From: an uncultured Bacteroidales bacterium
GTDB taxonomy: Bacteria; Bacteroidota; Bacteroidia; Bacteroidales; Muribaculaceae
Direction of reading: 5' to 3'
Assembly (NCBI GenBank): GCA_947072905.1
Contig: CAMTKF010000020.1
Location: 1-42,679 of the forward strand
DNA length: 42,679 nt
Positions 1 to 8,518 of the stretch are shown here, in pieces; within the stretch, counting starts at the first letter, position 1, and every line of letters starts with the position of its first letter. The notes beneath the pieces are model-generated. The model was not told where the DNA came from. It did not search any database and worked only from the letters and a program-made list of their open reading frames with translations. The position numbers were made by a program, and so were the translations under genes.

Positions 1-77
1 TTCAGCATGAAAGCCTTATTTTTTTGTTGATGAACCACACAAAAGAGAGGCTGCCTAAACTTGTTAGACAGCCCCTT
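1..77. mobile_element. Probable insertion-sequence end at window edge
   Basis: The glycosyltransferase reading frame coming from the right loses its family-like sequence at about position 77, where a short inverted repeat begins (arms 49-58 and 64-73, one mismatch, loop of about 5 nt). A sharp break in a gene at a repeat of this kind is typical of an IS terminus. The first bases on the plus strand read FSMKALFFC and a stop, which could be a transposase C-terminus, but this is too short to assign. In the minus direction the hairpin is followed by CTCTTTTG, so an intrinsic terminator is an alternative reading. The rest of the element lies outside the window. Confidence 0.45.
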
Positions 78-141
78 CGTAAGTGCGACCTATAGTATGC
101 GCACGATTATATGTAGGAGTAAAAACAGTAAGAGTTTTCAT
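64..141 (-). pseudogene. Truncated family 2 glycosyltransferase, N-terminal fragment
   Basis: The fragment begins MKTLTVFTPTYNRAHTIGRTYE, the classic start of a GT2 (GT-A fold) glycosyltransferase: the first beta strand and the PTYNR motif that begins the nucleotide-sugar pocket. It then runs into three unrelated codons and a stop. The start codon overlaps the stop of the upstream polymerase gene (TAATG), the same coupling seen along the operon, so this was a genuine member of the locus. The DDGS and DxD regions are missing and no function is expected. The break coincides with the IS-like end at about 77. Confidence 0.8.
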
Positions 142-1247
142 TATGTATAATAGATCATTTCCATAAACCACGTGAATCCTATATGAGCAATCATTATTTG
201 GCTCGTTCTTTTCCCTTGCTGTTCTCCCCACACATTTAGTTTCAGTAGAGGGTATACAAGCACCAATGGATACATGAACCAAGAAAGATATGCAAATCGA
301 TTTGAGTAATTAGCTCGTATAACCATTACCCAAAAAGCGTTCGACAGAGTGTACGTATTTAATAAAATTTCATAATATTTGTTCCGAATACCACGCTTAA
401 TCACTACATAATATCCCAATAATATCGGCATCATACTATAGATTAGAAAATCCCATCTGAATCCCGCTCGATTAAATTTGCCAACGGTATTAGACGCTGT
501 AAGATAAGAGACTCTATCATCAAACCCAAAACTTGCAAAAAAACTCGTTATTGCACCTCCGGCAGCAAAACTTATTATAATGGATAATATCCAAAATGTA
601 GCAATCCACTTAAATTGTTTTATCATATATACAGAGACGAACAGGCTTATTGTAGGTAGTATAGTCGTTTTATGTATTGCAAAAGCGCAAGCTGACAAAA
701 CAAGAGCTAAAATTAGATTCCTATTTACTCCAATCATATAAGAAATAGCCAATAATACTATACTACATGCTAAACCATTTCTAATGCCATTGGTACCATA
801 AGTATAAAATGAAAATGCTCCCAGCATAAAAAGCAATGCTACCATAATATTGTTAGGACATATTCTCTTACAGGTCCATAGAGTGAATCCAAAATATAAA
901 ATATCAACTATTGTGAAGTATGTAGACACTTCTAAATATTGGGCTGCAGTTGACATCATTTTGGCCCATAACCATTCGCCTTCATCTCCAGTGTAAACAT
1001 TTAACCCTATACCATACCTATAATAAGTCAATGCATAGTTATTAGAGTCTCCGAAATAGCCACTATATATAGGTCGTCCGCCAAGAAACAATGCAAATGC
1101 AATACAAATGATAAAAGCTATTGCAAAATTGTTTTCTCCAGACTTAATTCTATTATAATTCTGACTTGATATTTTGGTCGCATAAATAAATGTCAGAATT
1201 AGGATAGAATAAATAAAAATTGGTAGATAAAATCTCCCTGGAATCAT
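141..1247 (-). CDS. EpsG-family membrane protein, probable Wzy-type polysaccharide polymerase
   Basis: A 368-residue polytopic membrane protein with about ten hydrophobic segments and the signature GTNGIRNGLA at residues 151-160, typical of the EpsG family. The acidic GDSNNYALTYYRYG stretch near residues 66-79 lies in an expected extracytoplasmic loop. EpsG-like proteins are taken to polymerise lipid-linked repeat units on the outer face of the inner membrane, in the place of Wzy. The ATG overlaps the stop of the GT32 gene (ATGA), and its own stop overlaps the start of the broken GT2. It is the only polymerase candidate here and pairs logically with the Wzx flippase at the head of the operon. 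The polymerase role is a family-level inference. Confidence 0.85.
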   Translation of the reverse strand: MIPGRFYLPIFIYSILILTFIYATKISSQNYNRIKSGENNFAIAFIICIAFALFLGGRPIYSGYFGDSNNYALTYYRYGIGLNVYTGDEGEWLWAKMMSTAAQYLEVSTYFTIVDILYFGFTLWTCKRICPNNIMVALLFMLGAFSFYTYGTNGIRNGLACSIVLLAISYMIGVNRNLILALVLSACAFAIHKTTILPTISLFVSVYMIKQFKWIATFWILSIIISFAAGGAITSFFASFGFDDRVSYLTASNTVGKFNRAGFRWDFLIYSMMPILLGYYVVIKRGIRNKYYEILLNTYTLSNAFWVMVIRANYSNRFAYLSWFMYPLVLVYPLLKLNVWGEQQGKRTSQIMIAHIGFTWFMEMIYYT

Positions 1248-1960
1248 ATCTTAAATAGTCTTTGAATTCTATGAAACCTTCGGGCGCACCATTGTCTCAA
1301 AGGATTTACTTTTAGCCATGTTTTCGAATACCAATGTATGGCGTATGTGTTCTTCGTTTTATTCAAAATACCGGTATTGTCATCAAATGGGTTGAAATAC
1401 TCGGCCGGATATATTGTCGTTTCAGCAACATTTTGAATTCCTGTTTTATACTCCAATCCGACTTTTGCCAGCTCTCGAGTTGTGATATTGACCACTGCAT
1501 CAGTCGTGTTATAAGAGCCGTCTGCATTGATAAAATTTAAATTGCTGTAATAATTTAAAATAGACTGATACAGCTTCATCCCTGAATAAGCTCCCATACA
1601 TAAACCTGGATTCACTGCGCCGTATTGACGTGCTGCGCATGGATCAATCTCAAATCCCATGAATGAGCCTTTTTCAATGATGTCATCCATCGGCCGGATA
1701 ACCTCAACATCGGTGTCGAAGTAAAGGCCTCCATGTTCATACAGGATTTTGAAACGGGCGTAATCACTTACAAAAGCATACTTCTTTGCTTCGTATGCCT
1801 GTCGGGTATAAGGAATGGAGTTGACGTCAAAATTATCCTCATTCCATTCTATAATTTCATACTCAGGCAGATATTTACGCCATGAGGCTATGCACTTCTG
1901 TGCAGATTCAGGAAGAGGATTTCGCCCAAACCAACAATAATGTATTTTCCTGGGAATCAT
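1244..1960 (-). CDS. GT32-type glycosyltransferase with DXD motif
   Basis: A 238-residue protein starting MIPRKIHYCWFG, the standard opening of the GT32 'glycosyltransferase sugar-binding region containing DXD motif' family (relatives of yeast Och1 and of many capsule enzymes). SDYAR (65-69) precedes the metal-binding DTD (82-84) in YFDTDVEV. It probably transfers a sugar from a nucleotide donor to the growing repeat unit at the cytoplasmic face. An in-frame start 25 codons upstream exists, but it would overlap the acetyltransferase tail and adds no family sequence, so the ATG at 1960, four bases after that gene's stop, is preferred. Donor and linkage cannot be predicted. Confidence 0.88.
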   Translation of the reverse strand: MIPRKIHYCWFGRNPLPESAQKCIASWRKYLPEYEIIEWNEDNFDVNSIPYTRQAYEAKKYAFVSDYARFKILYEHGGLYFDTDVEVIRPMDDIIEKGSFMGFEIDPCAARQYGAVNPGLCMGAYSGMKLYQSILNYYSNLNFINADGSYNTTDAVVNITTRELAKVGLEYKTGIQNVAETTIYPAEYFNPFDDNTGILNKTKNTYAIHWYSKTWLKVNPLRQWCARRFHRIQRLFKI

Positions 1961-1964
1961 GCAA

Positions 1965-2507
1965 TTAAATAATTTCTGTTTTTTGTGTAGTTTGAATAAC
2001 CCGAACAATAGTGTTATCAGGTATCTCTTTGTCAATGATGCAGCCGCAACCGATTACACAATTATTCCCTATTTTTGCCCCTTTAAGAATTGAGACGTTT
2101 GATGCAATCCAGCAGTTGTTTCCTATAGAAATTTCACCTATAGACAGGGATGATTCAACTCCATCTTTTCGATTAAACCGATGATTATTGTCAAATATTT
2201 TTACCGAAGGTCCAAACATACATCCTCTCCCAATACTAATTCTACCATGACAGCTAACCATACAGAAGTTATTCATATAGGTGCTGTCTCCAATTGAAAG
2301 TAAACCGTTGCCATGTACTAACAATTCAACATTTTTACCAAGCTCAATATTTCGACCAAGGTTGCACACACCATTGCTATATAATCTAATAGATGATGAA
2401 TATGCAAATCGTTCTATTAATGCTGAATTGTATCTACGCCCATATCTAAGTTTTCTTAAGAAATTTAGAATAATATTAAGGCTCAATTTCAATAAGAGAG
2501 ATAACAT
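1965..2507 (-). CDS. Hexapeptide-repeat O-acetyltransferase
   Basis: A 180-residue protein with imperfect hexapeptide repeats from about residue 50 to 170 (for example IGNNCWIASNVSILKGAKIGNN), which form a left-handed beta-helix. The NNHRF segment near 110 holds the histidine expected at the acetyl-CoA site of WcaF/LacA-like enzymes. It probably O-acetylates a sugar of the repeat unit. The C-terminal end (VIQTTQKTEII) lacks the usual VxxGNPAK closing motif seen in the other acetyltransferase at 4886, so the end of the domain may have diverged. It sits directly after a GT4 gene, repeating the GT4-acetyltransferase pairing at 4886-6588. Confidence 0.85.
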   Translation of the reverse strand: MLSLLLKLSLNIILNFLRKLRYGRRYNSALIERFAYSSSIRLYSNGVCNLGRNIELGKNVELLVHGNGLLSIGDSTYMNNFCMVSCHGRISIGRGCMFGPSVKIFDNNHRFNRKDGVESSLSIGEISIGNNCWIASNVSILKGAKIGNNCVIGCGCIIDKEIPDNTIVRVIQTTQKTEII

Positions 2508-2514
2508 AATTAGT

Positions 2515-3720
2515 TTAATTAATTCCTAAAAGTGAATAAATCTTATTTACTTCTGATTTGTTTGCAAAATCACCTTTTATAAGATTGCGCCGTAACTTAT
2601 TCTGTAGTTCTCTATCTTTAATGAGCTTAGAGGTACCTTTTGCGCATCCGTCGTTATCCATAGGAACAATAATGCCGTCTTCTCGATCATTAATTTGGGA
2701 TGAGGCTGTTTTGTAATTTGTTACAACCACGGGCTTGTACAATATTTGAGCTTCGCGTACAGTTACCGATTTACCTTCGTATCGTGAAGGCTGTACATAA
2801 ATATCGCATGCATCTATATAAGGGTAGGGATTATCCTTTTTACCTAATAAAATAACATGCTCCTCCATCCCGGCATCCATTATTCTTTGTCTAATAAGTG
2901 TTTCATCACTTCCATAACCAATTATGTACCATTTTACATCTGCTCCTGTATCCCTTAGGATTTTACATATTATTGGCACATTGTCGTAATTTTTAGCTGC
3001 GGTATATCTACCTACAGAAAGAAGGTTTATAGATCCATTTAACTCATTTTTTACATTTATTTGTTTTGCCCTTTTTCTTACAAAATCAGATGATAAGATA
3101 TTTTCAATCAATATGATTTTATCTTTTAAGGATGGAAATTTATCAGTGAATGATTTAGAAACGTCGTCTGAGATAGATACAATATTGTCATAAGCCTCCC
3201 ATACGGGAAGTTCCTGTTCAGGATTTAAACTGACGGTGGAATAATCGGTATGAATCCATGCTATACGTTTTTTTGCATTGACTTTATCTTTTCCGATATT
3301 ATGAGGAATAAGGAAACTGATACATAAGTCATACTCAACGCTTGAATTTATCCGAGGCAACCAAGGGGTGACATTGTCTTCCACGTACTGCATCATTGAA
3401 ATATCATCTGATGCATGAGATTGTCCTTTATCTTTTTTCCAATGTTTGTATTTAGCTAAAAGTCTGCCGATCAACACACCTATCTGACATTTTAAAGCAG
3501 CTTCTTTCATTGGGCGTTCAATTACTGAGTAAGCAGGATGTTCCGGCAACAAATTAACCCAATTAGGAATATGCTTCATCAAAGCCCCTTGATGGCTATA
3601 TATAAACAGATCAACATCTACTTTATGGGGATCTAATGCTTGAAGCAAGCCAATGAGAGCCATTTCAGCACCACCTAACTCCAGATAGTGCATCAGTATT
3701 AAAATCCGAGGTTTAGACAT
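2515..3720 (-). CDS. Family 4 glycosyltransferase
   Basis: A 401-residue GT-B fold enzyme. The N-terminal half opens with ILILMHYLELGGAEMAL, the glycine-rich acceptor-side loop of GT4 enzymes. The C-terminal half has SVGRYTAAKNYD and the donor-binding PSRYEGKSVTVREAQ, which contains the E-x7-E arrangement of retaining GT4 transferases. It should act in the cytoplasm on a lipid-linked intermediate using a nucleotide sugar. The start codon overlaps the stop of the pyruvyltransferase frame by one base (TAATG). Because that upstream frame carries a nonsense codon, coupled translation of this gene may now depend on restart within the broken gene. Confidence 0.9.
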   Translation of the reverse strand: MSKPRILILMHYLELGGAEMALIGLLQALDPHKVDVDLFIYSHQGALMKHIPNWVNLLPEHPAYSVIERPMKEAALKCQIGVLIGRLLAKYKHWKKDKGQSHASDDISMMQYVEDNVTPWLPRINSSVEYDLCISFLIPHNIGKDKVNAKKRIAWIHTDYSTVSLNPEQELPVWEAYDNIVSISDDVSKSFTDKFPSLKDKIILIENILSSDFVRKRAKQINVKNELNGSINLLSVGRYTAAKNYDNVPIICKILRDTGADVKWYIIGYGSDETLIRQRIMDAGMEEHVILLGKKDNPYPYIDACDIYVQPSRYEGKSVTVREAQILYKPVVVTNYKTASSQINDREDGIIVPMDNDGCAKGTSKLIKDRELQNKLRRNLIKGDFANKSEVNKIYSLLGIN

Positions 3721-4889
3721 TATTCAATCCCTAAAATATTGGGTAATGTTTTCAATTTGCGTTTTGCTTCAGAAGTATAATGCTGCTGTTGAACCGATAT
3801 CTCAGACTCATGAGTTTTTAAAAATTCAAACGCGTCAATTAGTTCGTGATTGGTTTTAAAATCTTTGGTCGGTTTTACATAATCGGTTTCATTTTCAAAT
3901 ATGTCGCGTGCTATTCCCCGACTTTTTACAGAGTAGCCAAGTACAAATGTTGGCACTCCGGTTGAATAGGCAGCTATAGATGCATGAGTGCGTGCAGCTA
4001 TAAAAAAGCGACATCTGGAAATATACCCTTTAAGCACTTCTGCCGGGGAGTCAGGAATTAGCGAAACTCGTCCGGTATGCCGAAATTTCTCGTAAAGGGG
4101 AGAAAGTATCATCAAATCATTGCTATGATTCCAAATTACATGAGGAATCAGGCATACACCCATTTCTGAAGTCGCCAAAATATGGGATATTAGATTCTCT
4201 GCATTTTTGTAAACAATATTACCACCAGATGAAAGATCTTCTACAAGTGGACTAAGGTTGATACCAACTGTATTGCCCTCTATAAATTCAGATGGGAGAG
4301 GCATTTCGATACTGTTTAACATAAATGCAGGATCGGGTATGAGATGTATGTTGGTTAATCCTGCATTTTTAAGAGCAGCAAATGTTATACTTTCGCGTGC
4401 GATGATAGCTTTATGCTTTTTCAAAGCATCTACTATATTAGGTTGGTAAATAATATCCGGCTCAATTGAACATCCTACTAATGCAGTATTGATTTTTTGA
4501 TTGTGAAAAATAGTATCAAGTTTTCCATAGTACTCTGCTCCTCCATAGCAATAGTTGTCACCACCTACACTAATTGCCAAATCTATTATGTTATGTCTTT
4601 TTAACTTTTTTAAAAAATTTGAATAGGGGAACAAATCTAATGAGTAAATATCACCCTTTAATTTTAGATTAAGGTAGCATTTAAGGAATTCTAAGCCCCT
4701 GCTTTGTATATTGGAAACATTTATTGATCTAACGATAGTTGAAAGACCTTATTTTATATCTTCCTCTGTGTTTTTTGTTAATGTTATTGGTTTATATTGA
4801 AGATTCAAAATTTTAATTAGTGAGCGTGTTATGGCCTCACATCCGTGATTGCCGGCACTACCATTGGCGTATAACAAAACATTTTTCAT
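3720..4889 (-). pseudogene. Polysaccharide pyruvyltransferase interrupted by in-frame stop codon
   Basis: One open frame of 390 codons runs from the ATG at 4887-4889 (ATGA overlap with the upstream acetyltransferase) to the stop at 3720, broken only by TAA at 4749-4751, codon 47. The first part, MKNVLLYANGSAGNHGCEA, is the standard N-terminus of the polysaccharide pyruvyltransferase (CsaB/WcaK-like) family. The second part carries the usual AISVGGDNYC, the conserved arginine-histidine region ARTHASIAAYSTGVPTF and the GYSVKSRGIARD segment. Family members add a pyruvate ketal from phosphoenolpyruvate to a sugar of the glycan. No frameshift is present, so this is a single nonsense change. A restart (TTG or ATT) downstream would give a protein lacking the N-terminal nucleotide-fold strand. 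A sequencing error or programmed readthrough cannot be excluded. Confidence 0.82.
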
Positions 4890-5446
4890 AAATCAAAACC
4901 GTATTTGTGTTCACGTAACATCTTTTTTAAGGTCGACCAATCATTCTTTGATCTTTCGCAAAAAAGTTGATTTGATACATAAGTATCTTTACTTGCCATA
5001 CGCTCTTTATTGCGTTTCAGGTATTCTGATGTAGTACATAAGATTTTAGCTGGATTTCCTGCTACTACACTATTGCTTGGAATATCATTAGCGACTACAG
5101 TACCTGCTCCAATTATAACATTATCGCCAATAGATGTAGACGGCAGAATTATCGCACCATTTCCAATAAATACGTTGTTGCCAATTGTAACTAGTCCGAT
5201 CTTACTATAACCTAAAAATTTTTTTGTACTTGCATCATGTGTCAAAATTCGAGCTCCGGTAATAGTCACATTATCCCCGATAGTAATCAGCGCTCCATGA
5301 CAACCATCAAGATATGAATCAATTATATCTACATTTTTTCCAATAATCACACCTCTACTGCGGTGATAATCTACAATGTTGTCATGAGCAGGTTGATGGA
5401 TAATTCCACATTTTTCAAGAAATACTTTAAATTTGTGCTTAATCAT
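4886..5446 (-). CDS. Hexapeptide-repeat acyltransferase (maltose/serine acetyltransferase-like)
   Basis: A 186-residue left-handed beta-helix acyltransferase. Hexapeptide repeats run from about residue 33 to 135, with THDAS near 70 supplying the probable catalytic histidine, followed by IGNNVFIGNGAIILPSTSIG and the closing motif VVAGNPAKIL typical of the LacA/NodL/WbbJ group. It probably acetylates a hydroxyl or amino group of a repeat-unit sugar. The start overlaps the stop of the upstream GT4 by one base (TAATG), and its end overlaps the pyruvyltransferase start (ATGA). The last 45 residues are charged and lie outside the helix. Confidence 0.87.
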   Translation of the reverse strand: MIKHKFKVFLEKCGIIHQPAHDNIVDYHRSRGVIIGKNVDIIDSYLDGCHGALITIGDNVTITGARILTHDASTKKFLGYSKIGLVTIGNNVFIGNGAIILPSTSIGDNVIIGAGTVVANDIPSNSVVAGNPAKILCTTSEYLKRNKERMASKDTYVSNQLFCERSKNDWSTLKKMLREHKYGFDL

Positions 5447-6588
5447 TATTTTAATAGTGCGTTAAATATGTTTATAACCTTACTGGGGCTGAATTTATCT
5501 ATTGTACTTATTCCATTTTCGATAACTTCAGTTCTTAGGTTTAGATTATCTTTTAAATGCTGTATATGAATTGCAATTTCTTCGGGATTACTCTTAACCA
5601 ATAATCCGTTTTTACCGTTAATCAAGTCAATTGCTCCGAGTGATGGAACAGAGATGCATGGCGTTTCAAGTGCCATTGATTCGAGTAATACGATGCCAAA
5701 TGATTCGATATTTGAAGGATGCATCATTAAATCTGCATATTTAATCCATGGATAAGGATTGTCCTTCTGTCCCCGAATTATTATCTCTTTCGTTAAATTT
5801 TCTTTATGAATTAATGCCTCAAGTTCTCCACGGATGTCTCCATTCCCTATAATATTCCATTCAAAATTAAAATCTTTACATTTCAGTTCTTTAGCACACG
5901 GAATTATCAGAGATAAGTTTTTCTCCTTAGAGAGTCGGCTTACTGTTATGATTCTAAAGCTTTCTGTGTTTTGGTATGGTGATACTTTTCCTGCTTTTTT
6001 AATTATATTTTGTTTGTCTATGATATTAGGTATAATCGTGACTTTATTAACCAATCTGGGGTCTAAATCACATATTTTAGTTGCTATGCTTTTTGAGACC
6101 GTTATTATCTTGTCAAATTTAATCCAATTTCCAACAATTTTTTCGTGAGGGATACCAATATTAAAATCGCCATGATGCCACCAGGTGTATTTTTTATTGG
6201 CAGAAACCATGTTTAGCACAATATCTTCACAAATGCCTGGTCGGAATGAAATAGCAATGTCATAATGTTTTTTTATTCCAAATGCTCTTCTTAAGAACTT
6301 CAGTAATGGATATCCAAGCAACAAACAAATCCTTAAAGCAATAGTAAAAGTATCAAATCTTTTTAATGCTTTGGTAAAAGTTTCAATAATAGGTCCATAA
6401 GCATTAGTTATATTCTTTTGAATGACATTGATATAATTGGGAATCTCGTTTAGATAATTATTGCCGGGTTGTAATAGAAGTAAATCAATGTCATAATCCT
6501 CATCCCTTAATCCTTTTAACAGACTGACAAGTGCCCGTTCTACGCCGCCAACCGCAAGATTTCCGTTTACAAATAAGATCCTTTTCAT
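5446..6588 (-). CDS. Family 4 glycosyltransferase
   Basis: A 380-residue GT-B fold enzyme opening with ILFVNGNLAVGGVERAL, the acceptor-side glycine loop. The C-terminal Rossmann half shows VSRLSKEKNLSLI, then HPSNIESFGIVLLESMA with the E-x7-E donor-binding pair. It resembles the GT4 at 2515 in layout (both have KDNPYP about 30 residues before the E-x7-E motif), and both are followed by a hexapeptide acetyltransferase, so the two pairs may descend from an old duplication. The 4-bp overlap with the GT2 upstream supports coupled expression. Sugar specificity is unknown. Confidence 0.9.
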   Translation of the reverse strand: MKRILFVNGNLAVGGVERALVSLLKGLRDEDYDIDLLLLQPGNNYLNEIPNYINVIQKNITNAYGPIIETFTKALKRFDTFTIALRICLLLGYPLLKFLRRAFGIKKHYDIAISFRPGICEDIVLNMVSANKKYTWWHHGDFNIGIPHEKIVGNWIKFDKIITVSKSIATKICDLDPRLVNKVTIIPNIIDKQNIIKKAGKVSPYQNTESFRIITVSRLSKEKNLSLIIPCAKELKCKDFNFEWNIIGNGDIRGELEALIHKENLTKEIIIRGQKDNPYPWIKYADLMMHPSNIESFGIVLLESMALETPCISVPSLGAIDLINGKNGLLVKSNPEEIAIHIQHLKDNLNLRTEVIENGISTIDKFSPSKVINIFNALLK

Positions 6589-7541
6589 TTAAACCAACAC
6601 TTTATATATTCCCACAGCAATACTATTTTTATCTTCCATAAAAACTTGCCATTAAATAGTATGCTGAAGAAGTTATGACTTACAAATGTTCTTATTCGTT
6701 CTTGATATTCGGCAAAAACGGTTGATTTATCAACAACAACCTTATTTAATGCTCCCATCCACTTACATGCAGATTCTGATGCTATTGCCAATGAGGGATT
6801 ATTGTATTGTGGCAAATTATCACAAATAAACCTCCATGTTGCCACAGCATTATCAAATTCACCAAGTGCCCTTTTTGATAATTTAAGATTGGAAAGACTA
6901 CCCGGATGAATTTCGTAAGTATATAATGGATGTGGGCAATATCCTATTTTATCCAATTTGGAAAAAATCTGAGCCTTTACATAATAGTCTTCGTTAATTG
7001 TTGCTTCTGGATATAGAATATTTTTAAATAGCGTCGTATGATAAATACCACCCCCAAAGCCCCAGAATTCATACTTAAAAAAACGAGCGAATAGTTCTTG
7101 AGAATTTAAAACATCGAATTCTAAGGGCGTTATCGTGTCATACTCATAATCCTTCCCTAAAGCAACTTTACGAAATGGACATACGGCAACTTTGGTTCCA
7201 TTATTGATAGCTGCCTGGTATAAAGCAGATGCATACTGTGGATGAACGTAGTCATCACTATCTACAAATGTGAGGTAAGTCCCATTTGCGGCCCTTATGC
7301 CGTTTTTACGAGCTATAGATGCACCTTGATTGTTTTGGTGAAAGACCTTTATTTTATCAGGATATAGGGATACCCATTTGTCGCATATTGCCGGTGAATT
7401 ATCAGTAGAGCCATCATCAACAAGTATCACTTCTATTTTATGATAATCTTGAGAAACTATTGAACCCAAGCACCTGTCAATATATTTTTCAACATTGTAT
7501 ACAGGTATAATAACGGAAATTAAATCTTCGTTTGAGATCAT
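6585..7541 (-). CDS. Family 2 glycosyltransferase
   Basis: A 318-residue GT-A fold enzyme. ISVIIPVYNVEKYIDRCL (8-25) is the first strand and loop, VDDGSTDNS (41-49) binds the nucleotide, and the DxD-type metal site is DSDD at 94-97. The C-terminal 200 residues carry a mixed helical region with FWGFGGGIY and PEATINEDYYV, matching the acceptor-side ED motif common in Bacteroides capsule GT2 enzymes. It is a cytoplasmic or peripheral membrane enzyme adding a sugar to the repeat unit. It overlaps its neighbours by 4 bp on both sides. This is the only intact GT2 in the operon. Confidence 0.9.
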   Translation of the reverse strand: MISNEDLISVIIPVYNVEKYIDRCLGSIVSQDYHKIEVILVDDGSTDNSPAICDKWVSLYPDKIKVFHQNNQGASIARKNGIRAANGTYLTFVDSDDYVHPQYASALYQAAINNGTKVAVCPFRKVALGKDYEYDTITPLEFDVLNSQELFARFFKYEFWGFGGGIYHTTLFKNILYPEATINEDYYVKAQIFSKLDKIGYCPHPLYTYEIHPGSLSNLKLSKRALGEFDNAVATWRFICDNLPQYNNPSLAIASESACKWMGALNKVVVDKSTVFAEYQERIRTFVSHNFFSILFNGKFLWKIKIVLLWEYIKCWFK

Positions 7542-8518
7542 CCTTTTTTGAAAATGGCAAATATTTTACGTAGAAGGCAATATAACCTATAACGCATAGA
7601 AATACCCTTATTTCTACTATCCAATATGAACTTTAGGAACTTATTTACAGCAGTATTAAACCCTTCCTTATCAACCGCAAGTTCAAATTCTAAAATATTT
7701 GATGGAGTATTGGGTGCATTAATTATTGCCGGGTTGAATCTTGCCACGTCTTCTACGGAAAGTGTAATTGGTGTAGCAATGCCGGATAAGGCGTCCTCGC
7801 CTCTCGAGGTATTGGAAATAGCTATTGTAGTGCCAAGATTGTTGTCTATTTCGGGAGCGAGAGACTCTATTCCCCAAAAGTCGCCCATGGATATGTCTGC
7901 TTTACTATTTGGGTATTTGAACGGACATTTTGAACAACCGGATTTGAGAGTATAATCATAGATGAAGGCAAGAATATATGGGTTGTTGCGATGACTCTGA
8001 ATGAATCTGGTACCATCTTTGAAGTCTATACGCACCGAGTAGTTTTTCCATCCGTTAGTCTTATCGCGAAAACTGATTGAGACTATATCGGCGCGTGTTT
8101 TTTGCTGGCTGGCGAGCAATTCGTTGAGATAAATATTCCAATATTTAGGGTCAGGAGCACCATGGCATACAACTTCCACGAGCAATAAATTATCATTATC
8201 TCCAAATTTTTTCCGAACGGAAGCAATTTGACATGGAGTGCCGACAATCAAGATTGTCCGATTGGCTGCAATATCGTCTGACAGCAGAGGGAAACATTTG
8301 CTGATATTTGTAAAAACATACTTACTGCCACGGAGCTTGTCTATTTTGGAGGCGCAATCAATTCTGCAATGACAAGGTTCCCAATTCGGGTCAAATGAAA
8401 CACCATATACAACTCCTCCATGATTAATAGTATTTTCGGCTAACGCAGAAAAAAGACCTCCGGCAGAACTGCGAGATCGTATATATTTATCGCAATTTTC
8501 GAATGTGAATATTCTCAT
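7538..8518 (-). CDS. FrhB-like (coenzyme F420 hydrogenase/dehydrogenase beta subunit family) protein, ferredoxin domain absent
   Basis: A 326-residue protein matching the N and C domains of the FrhB/FdhB beta subunit family, which is common in Bacteroidetes polysaccharide loci. Visible motifs are RSRSSAGGLFSALAE near the start, VGTPCQIAS near 92, EVVCHGAPDP and GCSKCPFKYPNSKADISMGDFWG in the C-terminal half, with cysteines that can hold an iron-sulfur cluster. Most relatives begin with a two-cluster 4Fe-4S ferredoxin domain, which is missing here; the start is fixed by a 4-bp overlap with the acyltransferase gene, which leaves no room for it. A flavin-dependent redox step on a glycan or its precursor is possible, but the role of the family in glycan assembly is not settled. 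Confidence 0.85.
   Translation of the reverse strand: MRIFTFENCDKYIRSRSSAGGLFSALAENTINHGGVVYGVSFDPNWEPCHCRIDCASKIDKLRGSKYVFTNISKCFPLLSDDIAANRTILIVGTPCQIASVRKKFGDNDNLLLVEVVCHGAPDPKYWNIYLNELLASQQKTRADIVSISFRDKTNGWKNYSVRIDFKDGTRFIQSHRNNPYILAFIYDYTLKSGCSKCPFKYPNSKADISMGDFWGIESLAPEIDNNLGTTIAISNTSRGEDALSGIATPITLSVEDVARFNPAIINAPNTPSNILEFELAVDKEGFNTAVNKFLKFILDSRNKGISMRYRLYCLLRKIFAIFKKG

Noticed and set aside
4634-4889. Separate short gene encoding a 46-residue peptide ahead of the pyruvyltransferase
   Set aside because: It is in the same phase as the downstream frame and matches the missing N-terminus of that family, so it is one gene with a nonsense codon.
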